Source: RHKX01 sp963743875 (GTDB lineage Bacteria; Actinomycetota; Thermoleophilia; Solirubrobacterales; 70-9). Taken from it: DNA of 64,000 bases. The stretch covers positions 992,001 to 1,056,000 of the forward strand of contig CAVURM010000001.1 of the NCBI GenBank assembly GCA_963743875.1, given 5' to 3'. The notes below the pieces were generated by a model. The model made no database searches. It was not told the origin of the DNA and worked only from the letters and a program-made list of their open reading frames with translations. Positions within the stretch are counted from its first letter, which is position 1. Each line of letters starts with the position of its first letter. Shown here piece by piece: positions 25,556-34,380 of this stretch. Position numbers and translations under genes: made by a program.

Positions 25556-26518
25556 ATGCGCCGAGGAACGTTGCTGACCCAGGTATTGATGGTCAACCTG
25601 CTGCTGATCGCGATGGCGGTTATCGCCGCCTCGATCGCCTCCAACCCGGACAGTGCTTTTCGCGACAGTGCGACGATCGGGCTGGTGCTTGGGTTCGCTC
25701 TCGCCCTGACGGTCGCAATCAACATCTGGCTGCTGAGCCGCCGCTTCGAACCGTTGGAGCGCCTGGCGGCGCAGATGGAGGCTGCCGATCTGAGCAAGCC
25801 GTCCGCCACCAAGGTGATCGTTGAATCGAAGGGACCGGAGGAGGTCCGGACGCTGGAGCGAACCTTCCACGAGATGCTCGAGCGGCTCGAGGCTGAGCGG
25901 CGCCGTGCCGCAAGCTCCGCACTGAACGCCCAGGAGCAGGAGCGAGCCCGGGTCGCCAGGGATCTCCACGACGAGGTCAATCAGGCGCTGACCGGGCTGC
26001 TGCTTCGACTCGAGGCACTGCGTAGGCAGTCCGACGACCCCGATATCTCTGCCGAGCTGGAGGAGACGAGCGCGCTGGCATCGCGTGCGATGGGGGAACT
26101 GCTCGACTTGGCCCGGCGGCTTCGGCCCACCACCCTCGACGACCTCGGCCTCAAGGCGGCGCTCGCGACGCTGGTTGAACAGGTTGATCGAGAACGCGGG
26201 ATCGCTGCCGGCTTCGAGGCCGAGGGTGATCTCGACGATCTCTCCGACGCGGTTCAGCTCGTCACCTACCGCGTCGCCCAGGAGGCGGTGACGAACGTGA
26301 TTCAGCATGCGGGAGCCGAACACCTGAGGGTCCGCTTGATCGGCGCCGAGGAGAGCCTGGAGCTGAGGATCAGCGATGACGGGGTCGGCTACGACGGCAC
26401 GAGGGAGCAAGAACAGCTCGGGATCGCCGGAATGCGCGAGCGAGCGCTCCTCTGCGGGGGCGAGCTGACCGTCGAGTCGGAGCCAGGTTCAGGCACCCGG
26501 GTAACGCTCAGGACCTGA
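25556..26518 (+). CDS. NarL-type sensor histidine kinase (HisKA_3)
   Basis: A 320-residue membrane sensor kinase. Two membrane helices (about 8-28 and 41-61) enclose only a dozen extracytoplasmic residues, so it probably senses within the membrane. A HAMP-like segment (SRRFEPLERLAAQMEA) leads to the HisKA_3 dimerisation helix with phospho-acceptor His138 in RVARDLHDEVNQAL. The HATPase domain has AVTNVIQHA (N box), DDGVGYDG (G1) and GIAGMRERA. ATG 25556 follows the last repeat. The partner regulator starts 57 bp downstream. Confidence 0.92.
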   Translation: MRRGTLLTQVLMVNLLLIAMAVIAASIASNPDSAFRDSATIGLVLGFALALTVAINIWLLSRRFEPLERLAAQMEAADLSKPSATKVIVESKGPEEVRTLERTFHEMLERLEAERRRAASSALNAQEQERARVARDLHDEVNQALTGLLLRLEALRRQSDDPDISAELEETSALASRAMGELLDLARRLRPTTLDDLGLKAALATLVEQVDRERGIAAGFEAEGDLDDLSDAVQLVTYRVAQEAVTNVIQHAGAEHLRVRLIGAEESLELRISDDGVGYDGTREQEQLGIAGMRERALLCGGELTVESEPGSGTRVTLRT

Positions 26519-26575
26519 GATGCCGATGAGAACCAAAGTGAACCGACGTTTCAAGACCCAAACCGAGAGCGCGCA

Positions 26576-27205
26576 GTGCGTGTCCTGATCGCAGACGACC
26601 ATGGGATCGTTCGCTCAGGGCTGCGGAAGCTGCTCGAGAGCGAGGACGGGATCGAGGTGGTCGCGGAGGCCGCCGACGGCGTTGAGGCTCGCGACATGGC
26701 GATCGATCGCCGTCCCGATCTGGCAATTCTGGACGTGAAGATGCCACGGCTCAACGGCCTCGAGGCCACTCGAGCGATTCGCGAGTCCGTGCCGGAGGTT
26801 TCGGTCCTGATGCTTTCGATGCACGACGAGGACCGCTACCTGTTCGAGGCGCTGAAGGCCGGGGCTTCCGGCTACGTGCTCAAGCGGGCTGCCGACCGCG
26901 AGCTGATCGGCGCGATCCGGGCCGTCGAGCGCGGCGAGCCGTTCCTCACACCCGAGGCGCAACAGGCGCTGATCCGCGACGTCCTCGAGGGCGGCGAGAG
27001 CCGCGAGGAGGAACTCACGCCCCGCGAGGAGGAGGTCGTCAAGCTGGTCGCCGAGGCGCACACGAACAAGGAGATCGCCGAGATCCTCGGCCTCGCCGAG
27101 AAGACCGCCGAGAATCATCGCTCGAACGCCATGCGCAAACTCGGGATGCGGGATCGGGTCGAGCTGGTCCGCTACGCGATCCGGCGCGGCCTGATCGAGC
27201 CCTGA
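26576..27205 (+). CDS. NarL/LuxR-type response regulator
   Basis: 209 residues: receiver domain with acidic Asp7-Asp8, phospho-acceptor Asp53 in LAILDVKMP and the switch LMLSMHDED, then a LuxR-type helix-turn-helix (LTPREEEVVKLVAEAHTNKE...AENHRSNAMRKLG). It is the DNA-binding partner of the preceding kinase. The start is GTG 26576 (VRVLIADDHG). The HTH is complete and the linker short. Target genes are unknown; autoregulation of the pair is common in this family. Confidence 0.93.
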   Translation: MRVLIADDHGIVRSGLRKLLESEDGIEVVAEAADGVEARDMAIDRRPDLAILDVKMPRLNGLEATRAIRESVPEVSVLMLSMHDEDRYLFEALKAGASGYVLKRAADRELIGAIRAVERGEPFLTPEAQQALIRDVLEGGESREEELTPREEEVVKLVAEAHTNKEIAEILGLAEKTAENHRSNAMRKLGMRDRVELVRYAIRRGLIEP

Positions 27206-27258
27206 CCTCGACCTGAAGTACCTTGCGTCGTCCGGGCTCGAGAACGCCCGCAGAAACC

Positions 27259-27954
27259 GTGACCGACGCCGCCCCTCATGAGCCCACCCGACGCGAACTC
27301 CGCGACGGCTCCGTGATCGAGCTGCGCGAGGTGCGAGCCTCCGACAAGGACGCCATCGAGGTCGGCTTCAACAAGCTCAGTCCCGAATCCCGGTACCGCA
27401 GGTTCTTCTCGGCCCGCAACCGCCTGTCGGCCTCCGACCTTCGCTACCTGACCGAGGTCGATCACCGCGACCACGAGGCCGTGATCGCCACCGATCCGGA
27501 CGGACAACCGGTCGGCATCGCCCGCTACGTTCGCGGTGAGGACCAGGGATCGGCCGAGGTGGCAGTCGCCGTCGTCGACGAATGGCAGGGGCGCGGCGCC
27601 GGAACCGCACTTCTGGAGCGGCTGACCGAACGGGCCTCCGAGAACGGCGTCGAGCGATTCGTCGCCCTCGTCCTGGAGGAGAACACCGAGGCGATTGATC
27701 TGTTCCGCAGCATCAGCGGCGATACGAGCGAGCCGCAGCGGACGCCGGAGGGCTACCTGGAGCTGGTCATCGACGTGCCGACCGGCGAGGTTCACGGCAC
27801 CGCACTGGGCCGCGCCCTGCGCAGTGCGGCCAGCGGAAACGTGGTGATCCATCCGTGGCAATTGATCAAGGACCGCCTTCAGGGAGTCAAGCGACCGAGC
27901 TCGGAGTCGCCCGCCGATGCCGACGACCCCGCGGAGGACCTCGAGGTGGAGTAA
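27259..27954 (+). CDS. GNAT family N-acetyltransferase
   Basis: 231 residues. The GNAT acetyl-CoA site is clear: VAVAVVDEWQGRGAGTALLERL (motif A with Q-x-x-G-x-G), preceded by RELRDGSVIELREVRASD and FNKLSPESRYRRFF, which resemble the C-terminal acetyltransferase domains of protein acetyltransferases (Pat type). A charged, disordered tail of about 60 residues follows. GTG 27259 is chosen; TACCTT at about 27227 can serve as a -10. It lies 28 bp before the rrf2 gene on the same strand, with a separate promoter between. Confidence 0.85.
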   Translation: MTDAAPHEPTRRELRDGSVIELREVRASDKDAIEVGFNKLSPESRYRRFFSARNRLSASDLRYLTEVDHRDHEAVIATDPDGQPVGIARYVRGEDQGSAEVAVAVVDEWQGRGAGTALLERLTERASENGVERFVALVLEENTEAIDLFRSISGDTSEPQRTPEGYLELVIDVPTGEVHGTALGRALRSAASGNVVIHPWQLIKDRLQGVKRPSSESPADADDPAEDLEVE

Positions 27955-27958
27955 AGCC

Positions 27959-27982
27959 GACCTGATCGCTAGGATTTAGGTC
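27959..27982 (+). promoter_or_regulatory. rrf2 promoter with flanking inverted repeat
   Basis: TAGGAT (27970-27975) lies seven bases before the rrf2 ATG, a leaderless layout. GACCT (27959-27963) and AGGTC (27978-27982) form an inverted repeat around this -10, a good position for autorepression by the encoded Rrf2 protein. Inference. Confidence 0.5.
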
Positions 27983-28468
27983 ATGCTGTTTTCAACCAAG
28001 GCCGAGTACGGAGTGCGTCTGATGGTCGCGCTCGGACGGCAAGCGAGCGAGCGCCCCGTGGCGCTCGCCTCCCTCGCCACCTCCGAGACGCTGCCGCTCT
28101 CATACCTCGAACACCTCGTCGCGAAGCTTCGCGACGCCGGCTTGGTCAGCTCGCAGCGCGGTGCTCACGGCGGCTACCGGCTGGCGATGCCCGCCTCCGA
28201 GATCAGGATGCTGGAGGTGGTCGAAGCCCTCGAAGGGCCGATCGCTCCGATGGACTGCTTTCTCGAAGGCACCGACGGCAAGGTGCTCTGCTCCCACGAA
28301 ACCGACGGCGATGCGGCCTGTTCGACCAAGCTGCTCTGGACCCGGGTCCAGGGCGGGATCACCAAGGCCCTGGCGGGGACCACGCTGGCCGAGCTGATCG
28401 AGTTCGAGAACCGCGACCAGAAACAGGCGATCCGCGACGAAAAACTGACGACGGCCGGCGCCGCCTGA
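27983..28468 (+). CDS. Rrf2 family Fe-S regulator of the suf cluster
   Basis: 161 residues. The winged helix fits Rrf2 (STKAEYGVRLMVALG at the start, LPLSYLEHLVAKLRDAGLV recognition region, RGAHGGYRLA wing). Cys92, Cys103 and Cys113 are spaced as cluster ligands (Cys-x10-Cys-x9-Cys). It probably senses [2Fe-2S] supply like IscR and represses or activates sufC onwards, whose TTG start is 43 bp downstream. It opens the suf cluster and is likely autoregulated. Confidence 0.88.
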   Translation: MLFSTKAEYGVRLMVALGRQASERPVALASLATSETLPLSYLEHLVAKLRDAGLVSSQRGAHGGYRLAMPASEIRMLEVVEALEGPIAPMDCFLEGTDGKVLCSHETDGDAACSTKLLWTRVQGGITKALAGTTLAELIEFENRDQKQAIRDEKLTTAGAA

Positions 28469-28511
28469 GCGCCGCAGTCAGCCACTCAACCGAAACCGAA
28501 CTGGAGTCAAA

Positions 28512-29276
28512 TTGGCCGATCTCGAGATCAAGAACCTGCACGTATCCGCCGAGGACAAGGAGATCCTCAAGGGGCTCAACCTCGAAGTCGGGCGCGGCGA
28601 GGTGCATGCGCTGATGGGGCCGAACGGCTCCGGCAAATCCACCCTCGCAAACTCGATCATGGGCCACCCGGGCCTCGAGGTGACAGACGGCAACATCACC
28701 TTCGACGGTGACGACATCACCGAGTCCCCTCCCGACGAGCGCTCCCGCGCCGGCCTGTTCATGGCCTTCCAGTATCCGGTCGCGGTTCCCGGCGTGACCG
28801 TCGCTAAGTATCTGCGGATGATCGTCAACGCACGCCGGGAGGCGCTCGGCGAACGGGAGATCAAGCTCAAGGACTTCGCCCGCACCACGAAGGAAGCCAT
28901 GGAGATGATGGACATCCCGACCGAGTTCTCCAGTCGCTACCTCAACGACGGATTCTCCGGCGGTGAGAAGAAGCGGATGGAGATGCTCCAGATGGCCCTC
29001 CTGAAGCCCAAGATCGCGGTCCTCGACGAGACCGACTCAGGGCTTGACATCGATGCGCTGCAGACCGTCGCCGAGGGCGTCAACCGCTTCGCGGGGCCCG
29101 ACATGGGCGTGCTGATCATCACTCACTACCAGCGGATTCTCCATCTGGTCAAGCCCGATCGCGTGCACGTCATGTACGAGGGCCGGATCGTCAAGAGCGG
29201 CGGGCCCGAACTGGTCAGCGAGCTCGAGGAGAAGGGCTACGGCTGGATCAAGGAGGAGGTTGCGGCGAGCGCCTAG
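28512..29276 (+). CDS. sufC: Fe-S assembly ATPase SufC
   Basis: A 254-residue soluble ABC ATPase of the SufBCD scaffold. Walker A GPNGSGKST (36-44), Q-loop FMAFQYPVAVPGV, signature FSGGEKKRMEM, Walker B IAVLDETDSGLD and the VLIITHYQRIL switch are all complete, with the SufC-specific YPVxVPG and DSGLDIDAL. TTG 28512 is the start, with GGAG upstream. Order in the cluster is rrf2-sufC-sufS-sufU-(antisense GT2)-Rieske-sufB-sufD, which differs from the usual Actinobacterial sufR-sufB-sufD-sufC-sufS-sufU. Confidence 0.95.
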   Translation: MADLEIKNLHVSAEDKEILKGLNLEVGRGEVHALMGPNGSGKSTLANSIMGHPGLEVTDGNITFDGDDITESPPDERSRAGLFMAFQYPVAVPGVTVAKYLRMIVNARREALGEREIKLKDFARTTKEAMEMMDIPTEFSSRYLNDGFSGGEKKRMEMLQMALLKPKIAVLDETDSGLDIDALQTVAEGVNRFAGPDMGVLIITHYQRILHLVKPDRVHVMYEGRIVKSGGPELVSELEEKGYGWIKEEVAASA

Positions 29277-29293
29277 GCGCCCCGCGCCTCGAG

Positions 29294-30574
29294 ATGTCCG
29301 CGGTTGCGCCGCATCAACCGGCATCCGCCGAGAGCGCCGCACTCACGGGGCTGGACATCGAGCGGATTCGCGGCTCCTTCCCGACCCTGAGTCGCCTGAT
29401 CGGAGACGAGCCGCTCGTCTACCTCGACTCCGGAGCCAGCTCCCAGCGCGCCCTGGCCTCGATCGAGGCCGTCGACCGCTACGAGCGCCGCCACCACTCC
29501 AACGTCCATCGCGGCTCCCACACGCTCTCGGCCGAGGCGACGGCCGCCTACGAGGGCGCCCGCGCGACCGTCGCCGATCACCTAGGCGCGCGCGACCGGC
29601 GCGAGGTGATCTTCGTCCGCAACGCGACCGAGGCGATCAATCTCGTCGCGCGGGCCTGGGGAGCGGCCAACATCGGCCGCGGCGATCGGATCGTGCTCAC
29701 CGAGATGGAGCACCACTCCAACATCGTCCCCTGGCAGCAGCTCGCCGAGGCGAGCGGCGCCGAGATCGACTGGGTCGGAATCGACGACCAGGGCGAGCTG
29801 TTGATGGCAGAGCTCGAGACCGCCCTCGCCCGTGCCCCGAAGCTCGTCGCCGTCGCGCACGTCTCCAACGTGCTCGGCACGCTCAACCCGATCGCGGAGA
29901 TCACCCGGCTCGCCCACGATGCCGGCGCGTTGATCCTGATCGACGGCGCTCAGTCGCTTCCGAAGATGAGCGTGAACGTGAGCGAGCTCGGTGTCGACTT
30001 CTACGCGGTGACGGGCCACAAGGCCTACGGGCCGACCGGCATCGGGGCGCTCTGGGCCCGCCTCGACCTGCTGGCTGAGATGCCGCCCTTCCTCGGCGGC
30101 GGATCGATGATCCGCAAGGTCTCGAAGGAGGGGTCGACCTTCGCCGATCCCCCGGCCCGCTTCGAGGCCGGCACGCCCGCGATCGCCCAGGCGATCGGCT
30201 TCGCCGCTGCCCTGCGGTGGCTCGATGCGCTCGGTATGGACCGGGCCCTCGCGCACGAGCGGGACATCACCGCCTACGCCCTCGAGCAGCTGTCCCCGGT
30301 CCCCGGGCTGCGTGTCTTCGGCCCACCACCGGGGCCGGAGCGGATCGGACCGGTCTCCTTCGAGCTCGACGGAGTGCACCCTCATGACGTTGCCGAGATT
30401 CTCGATCGCCACGGCGTCGCGGTCCGCGCCGGGCACCACTGCGCACAGCCGTTGATGCAGCGCCTGGGAGTTCCGGCGACCGCCCGTGCGAGCTTCGGGA
30501 TCTACACGACCAAGCCCGAGATCGACCGGCTCGTCGATGGTCTCCACGAGGCGCGAAGGGTGTTCGAGCTCTAG
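29294..30574 (+). CDS. sufS: Cysteine desulfurase SufS
   Basis: A 426-residue PLP enzyme that takes sulfur from cysteine and passes it to SufU. Lys243 in VTGHKAYGPTG binds PLP, and Cys383 in AGHHCAQPLM is the persulfide cysteine on the short loop typical of group II (SufS) enzymes. RFEAGTPAIAQAIG and HVSNVLGTLNP are family blocks. ATG 29294 follows sufC by 17 bp. The stop TAG at 30572-30574 forms the first half of a 7-bp direct repeat that flanks a palindromic insertion before sufU. Confidence 0.95.
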   Translation: MSAVAPHQPASAESAALTGLDIERIRGSFPTLSRLIGDEPLVYLDSGASSQRALASIEAVDRYERRHHSNVHRGSHTLSAEATAAYEGARATVADHLGARDRREVIFVRNATEAINLVARAWGAANIGRGDRIVLTEMEHHSNIVPWQQLAEASGAEIDWVGIDDQGELLMAELETALARAPKLVAVAHVSNVLGTLNPIAEITRLAHDAGALILIDGAQSLPKMSVNVSELGVDFYAVTGHKAYGPTGIGALWARLDLLAEMPPFLGGGSMIRKVSKEGSTFADPPARFEAGTPAIAQAIGFAAALRWLDALGMDRALAHERDITAYALEQLSPVPGLRVFGPPPGPERIGPVSFELDGVHPHDVAEILDRHGVAVRAGHHCAQPLMQRLGVPATARASFGIYTTKPEIDRLVDGLHEARRVFEL

Positions 30575-30681
30575 TGGCGTTCCTGACCGAGCAGATCAAG
30601 GACGCCGGAGGCGATGCGGCCCCATGGGCCGTGAGCCGACGAGGACACCGAGGTGCGAAGCGTCAGGGGCGGCGCTAGTGG
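30571..30681. mobile_element. Family B palindromic element between sufS and sufU, flanked by CTAGTGG repeats
   Basis: CTAGTGG occurs at 30571-30577 (over the sufS stop) and at 30675-30681 (over the sufU start), 104 bp apart. Removing one repeat unit would restore an overlapping stop/start TAGTG between sufS and sufU. The interior (30601-30645) matches the repeated core at 54494-54544 and 54600-54650, including GGCCGTGAGCCGACGAGGA. It looks like a small non-autonomous insertion with a 7-bp target duplication. Alternatively, GTG 30574 to TAG 30678 encodes a 34-residue basic peptide coupled at both ends. Confidence 0.6.
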
Positions 30682-31109
30682 ACGAGCTTTACCGGGATCA
30701 GATTCTCGAGCATTACAAACGGCCGCACAACTTCGGAAGGCTCGAGTCCTTCGACCTCGACTACGAGGACACGAACCCGTTCTGCGGCGACGAGCAGCAC
30801 GTATTCATCAAGCTCGACGACGAAGGCCGGGTCGAGAACGTCTCCTTCGAGGGACAGGGCTGTGCGATCTCGACCGCCGCCACCTCGCTGCTCACCGACG
30901 AGCTGACCGGAATGACTCGGGAGGAGCTACTGCGGATGCCGAAGGAGACCGTCCTCGACCTGCTCGGCATCGACATCTCGGCGACGCGGATGAAGTGCGC
31001 GATGCTCGGCCTCAAGGTGGTCAAGTCCGCCAGCCTCGGCGAGCCCGCCGACTGGGAGGACGAGGGACAGCAGGGCGACCCGGCTGAGGTCGGCTCGACC
31101 GATCTCTAA
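30678..31109 (+). CDS. sufU: Fe-S assembly sulfurtransferase SufU
   Basis: A 143-residue zinc-dependent sulfur acceptor for SufS. Cys36 and Asp38 in NPFCGDEQ, Cys62 in GQGCAIS and Cys107 in MKCAML are the zinc/active-site set. The insertion typical of SufU relative to IscU is present around 66-103. GTG 30678 starts within the second CTAGTGG repeat. Its stop overlaps, by the four bases CTAA, the stop of the antisense glycosyltransferase. Confidence 0.93.
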   Translation: MDELYRDQILEHYKRPHNFGRLESFDLDYEDTNPFCGDEQHVFIKLDDEGRVENVSFEGQGCAISTAATSLLTDELTGMTREELLRMPKETVLDLLGIDISATRMKCAMLGLKVVKSASLGEPADWEDEGQQGDPAEVGSTDL

Positions 31110-32527
31110 CCGCGGCCGGCTCGGAAGCGGATCAGCTTCCGCCAGAGGATGCCGCCGAAGACCACGCGTTCGCGGCCGAGCGTGTCGTTGCGTCCGATCC
31201 AGGGCCGGAACGAGCGGGCCAGAAGCCAGCCGGCAGCCGCCGGCGAGCGTTCGGCGGCGAGCAGGCGGTCGAGGTCGCGCAGGTGACGCGGTTCAATTCC
31301 GCCACGGCCGAGACGGAGCAAGAGGATCGTCGCCAACTGCCGGATCAGCAGGTAACGGCCCGTGTAGGCCGAGCGCCAGCCCGGGCTGCGGGAGGCGAGT
31401 CGGAGGCGTCGGGCGAAGCGTCGGGAGCGCATGGACAGCTCCTCGCGACGGTTCTGCGGCGGCCGGACCCAATGACCCTCCGTCTCGCGGATCGTCACCG
31501 AGGCATTGTGGCGCGTGTAGTCGTGCAGCGGCCGGTCCACGTACGCGAGCGGCCCGGTCGCGAGAGCGCAGAGGGCGAGCCAGTGGTCGTGGTACAGCTC
31601 CTGACCGGTTCCCCCGGGCGGAAACGGGAGAGCCGTCGCAAGCAATTCCCGGCGAAACAGCGAGGCAGCGCCCGTGACGTTGTTGGTGATCATCATCGAC
31701 GCCATGCTCTCAGCGTTGTTGCGGCGCTCGAAGAAGTACGTGTCCGAGAGGACGTTGCCGTCGGCGTCGGCGATCCGGACGTCGCTGTAGGCGAGAAGCG
31801 AGGCGGGGTTTGCACGCAGCGCGTCAGCGAGCGCAACGAGTTTGTCCGCATCCCAGCGGTCGTCCTGATCGGCCAGCGCGATCATCTCGGCATCCGCGGG
31901 GGCGAGGGCGATCGCACGCTCGAAGTTGCGCAGGAAGCCGAGCCGCTCGTCGGAGCGACTGACGAAGAAACGGGGGTCCCCTGCGACCTGGCGCTCGACC
32001 TCGGCGAAAGCGTCCGGGGAGGAGCTGTCGTCGCTGATCACGCAGATCCAGTTCCCCCACGTCTGGGCCCGGATCGAATCGAGTTGCCGGGCGAGGCGGT
32101 CGGGATGCGGCTCATACGTCGCCATGCAGATCGCGATCAGCGGATCGGCTCCGGCGGATGCAGGAGCGGGAGCCTCCTCCGGCAGGCCCTCCATCCCGGC
32201 CGCGAGCACGATCTTCGCCCGAAGGTCGGGCTGATCTCGTCCGCTGTCCGTGCGCACCTCCACCTCGACCCTGCCCGGCGGCACCGGACCGGCGATCTCG
32301 ACCAGCGACCACCACAGACCACCGGCCCCGTAGGCGCGCTCGGGAGGCATCGAGTGGGCGTCGACCTCAGTTTCCACCCCCGCGACGCGCAGCATGACCC
32401 TGCCGACGCTGGGATCGAGCTCCAGCCTGCCGCCGAGGTAGAAGGCGGTGCCCGCGCCGACTCGGATCGGTTCGGGCGGTGCCTGAGTCAACTCTGCTCG
32501 GCGGTCGGGTTTTCGGGCGTCGTCCAT
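31106..32527 (-). CDS. GT2-family glycosyltransferase, antisense inside the suf cluster
   Basis: 473 residues. The first 130 form a beta-rich domain (VGAGTAFYLGGRLEL...GGLWWSLVEIAGPVPPG) not needed for catalysis. The GT-A domain starts at IAICMATYEPHPDRL, with ISDDSSSPD, GFLRNFERAI and LADQDDRW (DxD-like). The end is basic and helical. It probably transfers rhamnose or another deoxysugar to a cell-surface glycan. It interrupts the otherwise plus-strand suf cluster between sufU and the Rieske gene and has no link to Fe-S assembly, so it was probably inserted or retained by rearrangement. Confidence 0.88.
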   Translation of the reverse strand: MDDARKPDRRAELTQAPPEPIRVGAGTAFYLGGRLELDPSVGRVMLRVAGVETEVDAHSMPPERAYGAGGLWWSLVEIAGPVPPGRVEVEVRTDSGRDQPDLRAKIVLAAGMEGLPEEAPAPASAGADPLIAICMATYEPHPDRLARQLDSIRAQTWGNWICVISDDSSSPDAFAEVERQVAGDPRFFVSRSDERLGFLRNFERAIALAPADAEMIALADQDDRWDADKLVALADALRANPASLLAYSDVRIADADGNVLSDTYFFERRNNAESMASMMITNNVTGAASLFRRELLATALPFPPGGTGQELYHDHWLALCALATGPLAYVDRPLHDYTRHNASVTIRETEGHWVRPPQNRREELSMRSRRFARRLRLASRSPGWRSAYTGRYLLIRQLATILLLRLGRGGIEPRHLRDLDRLLAAERSPAAAGWLLARSFRPWIGRNDTLGRERVVFGGILWRKLIRFRAGRG

Positions 32528-32609
32528 CGGCTCAGGGTCATTGTCGAGCCTCGCGCCCGAGGCTGCCGCCGGGGTTCCGCTAAAATCCGACCAGCAGAGT
32601 AGGGATTAG

Positions 32610-32924
32610 ATGGCAGACCACACCGTATGCAGCACAGAAGAGCTCCCCGAGGGGGCGATGAAGCTCGTCGAGATCGACGGAGTCGAGATTGGCGTGTTCA
32701 ACTGCGGCGGAGATCTGATGGCAATCGAGGATCGCTGCTCTCACGACGACGGACCTCTCGCCGAGGGGGAGTTCAACCCCGAGGCCTGTACCGTTGAATG
32801 CCCTCGACACGGATCGTTGTTCGACCTGAGATCCGGTCGCCCCAAGACCCTCCCCGCCTTCGCGCCGGTCGAGACCTTCGAGGTCCGCGCTGAGGATGGG
32901 AAAGTAACGCTGGAGGTTGACTGA
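32610..32924 (+). CDS. Rieske-type [2Fe-2S] ferredoxin (non-heme dioxygenase ferredoxin family)
   Basis: A 104-residue soluble Rieske protein. Cluster ligands are in DRCSHDD (Cys-x-His) and VECPRHGSLFD (Cys-x2-His), with the Pro loop further on. Such genes are common in Actinobacterial suf operons, where the protein may deliver electrons for cluster assembly. ATG 32610; TAAAAT at 32581-32586 is a likely -10, giving a leader with a GTAGGGA ribosome site. It is two bases upstream of sufB, so the two are co-translated. This promoter lets the downstream half of the suf cluster be expressed independently of sufCSU. Confidence 0.92.
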   Translation: MADHTVCSTEELPEGAMKLVEIDGVEIGVFNCGGDLMAIEDRCSHDDGPLAEGEFNPEACTVECPRHGSLFDLRSGRPKTLPAFAPVETFEVRAEDGKVTLEVD

Positions 32925-32925
32925 G

Positions 32926-34380
32926 ATGAACCCGCCACCCGAGACCGCAACCATCGATCCCAAGCAGGCCGAGCGCGAGGCCATCAAGGACATCAACCAG
33001 GACTACAAGGCGAAGTTCGGCTTCAACGACCCCGAGACCGGATACGTCTACAAGGCCCCCAAGGGGCTGAGTCGCCAACTCGTCGAGGACATCTCCGAGT
33101 ACAAGAACGAGCCGCAGTGGATGCGTGACTTCCGGCTCAAGGCGCTCAACCACTTCCTGGCCCGCCCGATCCCCCAGTGGGGCGCGAACCTGAACCAGAT
33201 CGACTTCGACAACATCCACTACTTCGTGCGCGCCTCCGAACGCGCCGAGAACAGCTGGGACGACGTCCCCGACGACATCAAGAACACGTTCGACAAGCTC
33301 GGCATCCCCGAGGCGGAGCGGAACTTCCTCGCCGGCGTCGGCGCTCAGTACGAGAGCGAAGTGGTCTACCACCAGGTCCGCAAGGACCTCGAGGAGGTCG
33401 GCGTCCAGTTCCTCGACATGGACACCGCGCTGCGTGAGCACGAGGACGTCATCCGTGAGCACTTCGCCACCGTGATCCCCGCCAACGACAACATGCTGGC
33501 CGCCCTCAACTCCGCCGTCTGGTCGGGCGGCTCGTTCGTTTACGTCCCCCCCGGCGTCAAGGTCGAGATGCCGTTGCAGGCCTATTTCCGGATCAACACC
33601 GAGAACATGGGCCAGTTCGAACGCACGCTGATCATCGCCGACGAGGGCTCCGACGTCCACTACATCGAGGGCTGCACCGCACCCGTCTACTCGAGCGACT
33701 CGCTGCACTCCGCGGTGGTCGAGCTGATCGCCCGACCCGGTGCCCGGATCCGCTACACGACCGTCCAGAACTGGTCGCAGAACGTCTTCAACCTGGTCAC
33801 GAAGCGTGCGATCGCCGAGCGTGACGCGACCGTCGAGTGGGTCGACTGCAACCTCGGATCGAAGGTGACGATGAAGTACCCGTCGATCTACCTGATGGGC
33901 GAACGCGCCCACGGCGAGATCCTCTCGATCGCTTTCGCCGGCAAGGGGCAGCACCAGGATGCGGGAGGCAAGATCATCCACGCGGCGCCGAAGACGACCT
34001 CGTCGATCTTCGCCAAGTCGATCTCCAAGGACGGCGGTCGCTCCACCTACCGCGGTCTGCTCGAGGTCGCCAAGGGAGCCACCGAGGCGCGGTCGAAGGT
34101 GGTCTGCGACGCGTTGCTGCTCGACCCCGAGTCGCGATCCGATACCTATCCGACGATTCGCATCGACGAGAACGACGCCAACGTCGGTCACGAGGCCTCG
34201 GTCTCGAAGATCGGCGAGGAGCAGCTCTTCTACCTGCAGACGCACGGTCTCGACGAGGAGGAGGCGTCGAAGATGATCGTCAACGGCTTCATCGAGCCGG
34301 TCGTCAAGGAGCTTCCGATGGAGTACGCGGTCGAGCTGAACCGACTGATCGAGCTGCAGATGGAGGGCTCGATTGGCTAG
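32926..34380 (+). CDS. sufB: Fe-S assembly scaffold SufB
   Basis: 484 residues; the core scaffold that builds clusters with SufC and SufD. Hallmarks are DYKAKFGFNDPETGYVY, VVYHQVRKDLEEVGVQF, FVYVPPGVKVEMPLQAYFR, EGCTAP (conserved Cys), and the C-terminal NVGHEASVSKIGEEQLFYL with MIVNGFIEPVVKELPMEYA. There is no intein, unlike mycobacterial SufB. ATG 32926 has GGAGG nine bases upstream; a TTG at 32917 is less likely. The stop overlaps the sufD TTG start by eight bases. Confidence 0.95.
   Translation: MNPPPETATIDPKQAEREAIKDINQDYKAKFGFNDPETGYVYKAPKGLSRQLVEDISEYKNEPQWMRDFRLKALNHFLARPIPQWGANLNQIDFDNIHYFVRASERAENSWDDVPDDIKNTFDKLGIPEAERNFLAGVGAQYESEVVYHQVRKDLEEVGVQFLDMDTALREHEDVIREHFATVIPANDNMLAALNSAVWSGGSFVYVPPGVKVEMPLQAYFRINTENMGQFERTLIIADEGSDVHYIEGCTAPVYSSDSLHSAVVELIARPGARIRYTTVQNWSQNVFNLVTKRAIAERDATVEWVDCNLGSKVTMKYPSIYLMGERAHGEILSIAFAGKGQHQDAGGKIIHAAPKTTSSIFAKSISKDGGRSTYRGLLEVAKGATEARSKVVCDALLLDPESRSDTYPTIRIDENDANVGHEASVSKIGEEQLFYLQTHGLDEEEASKMIVNGFIEPVVKELPMEYAVELNRLIELQMEGSIG

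Noticed and set aside
31287..31300. TpsiC-arm-like string GGTTCAATTCCGCC as a tRNA
   Set aside because: No acceptor, D or anticodon stem can be built around it, and it lies inside the GT2 coding sequence.
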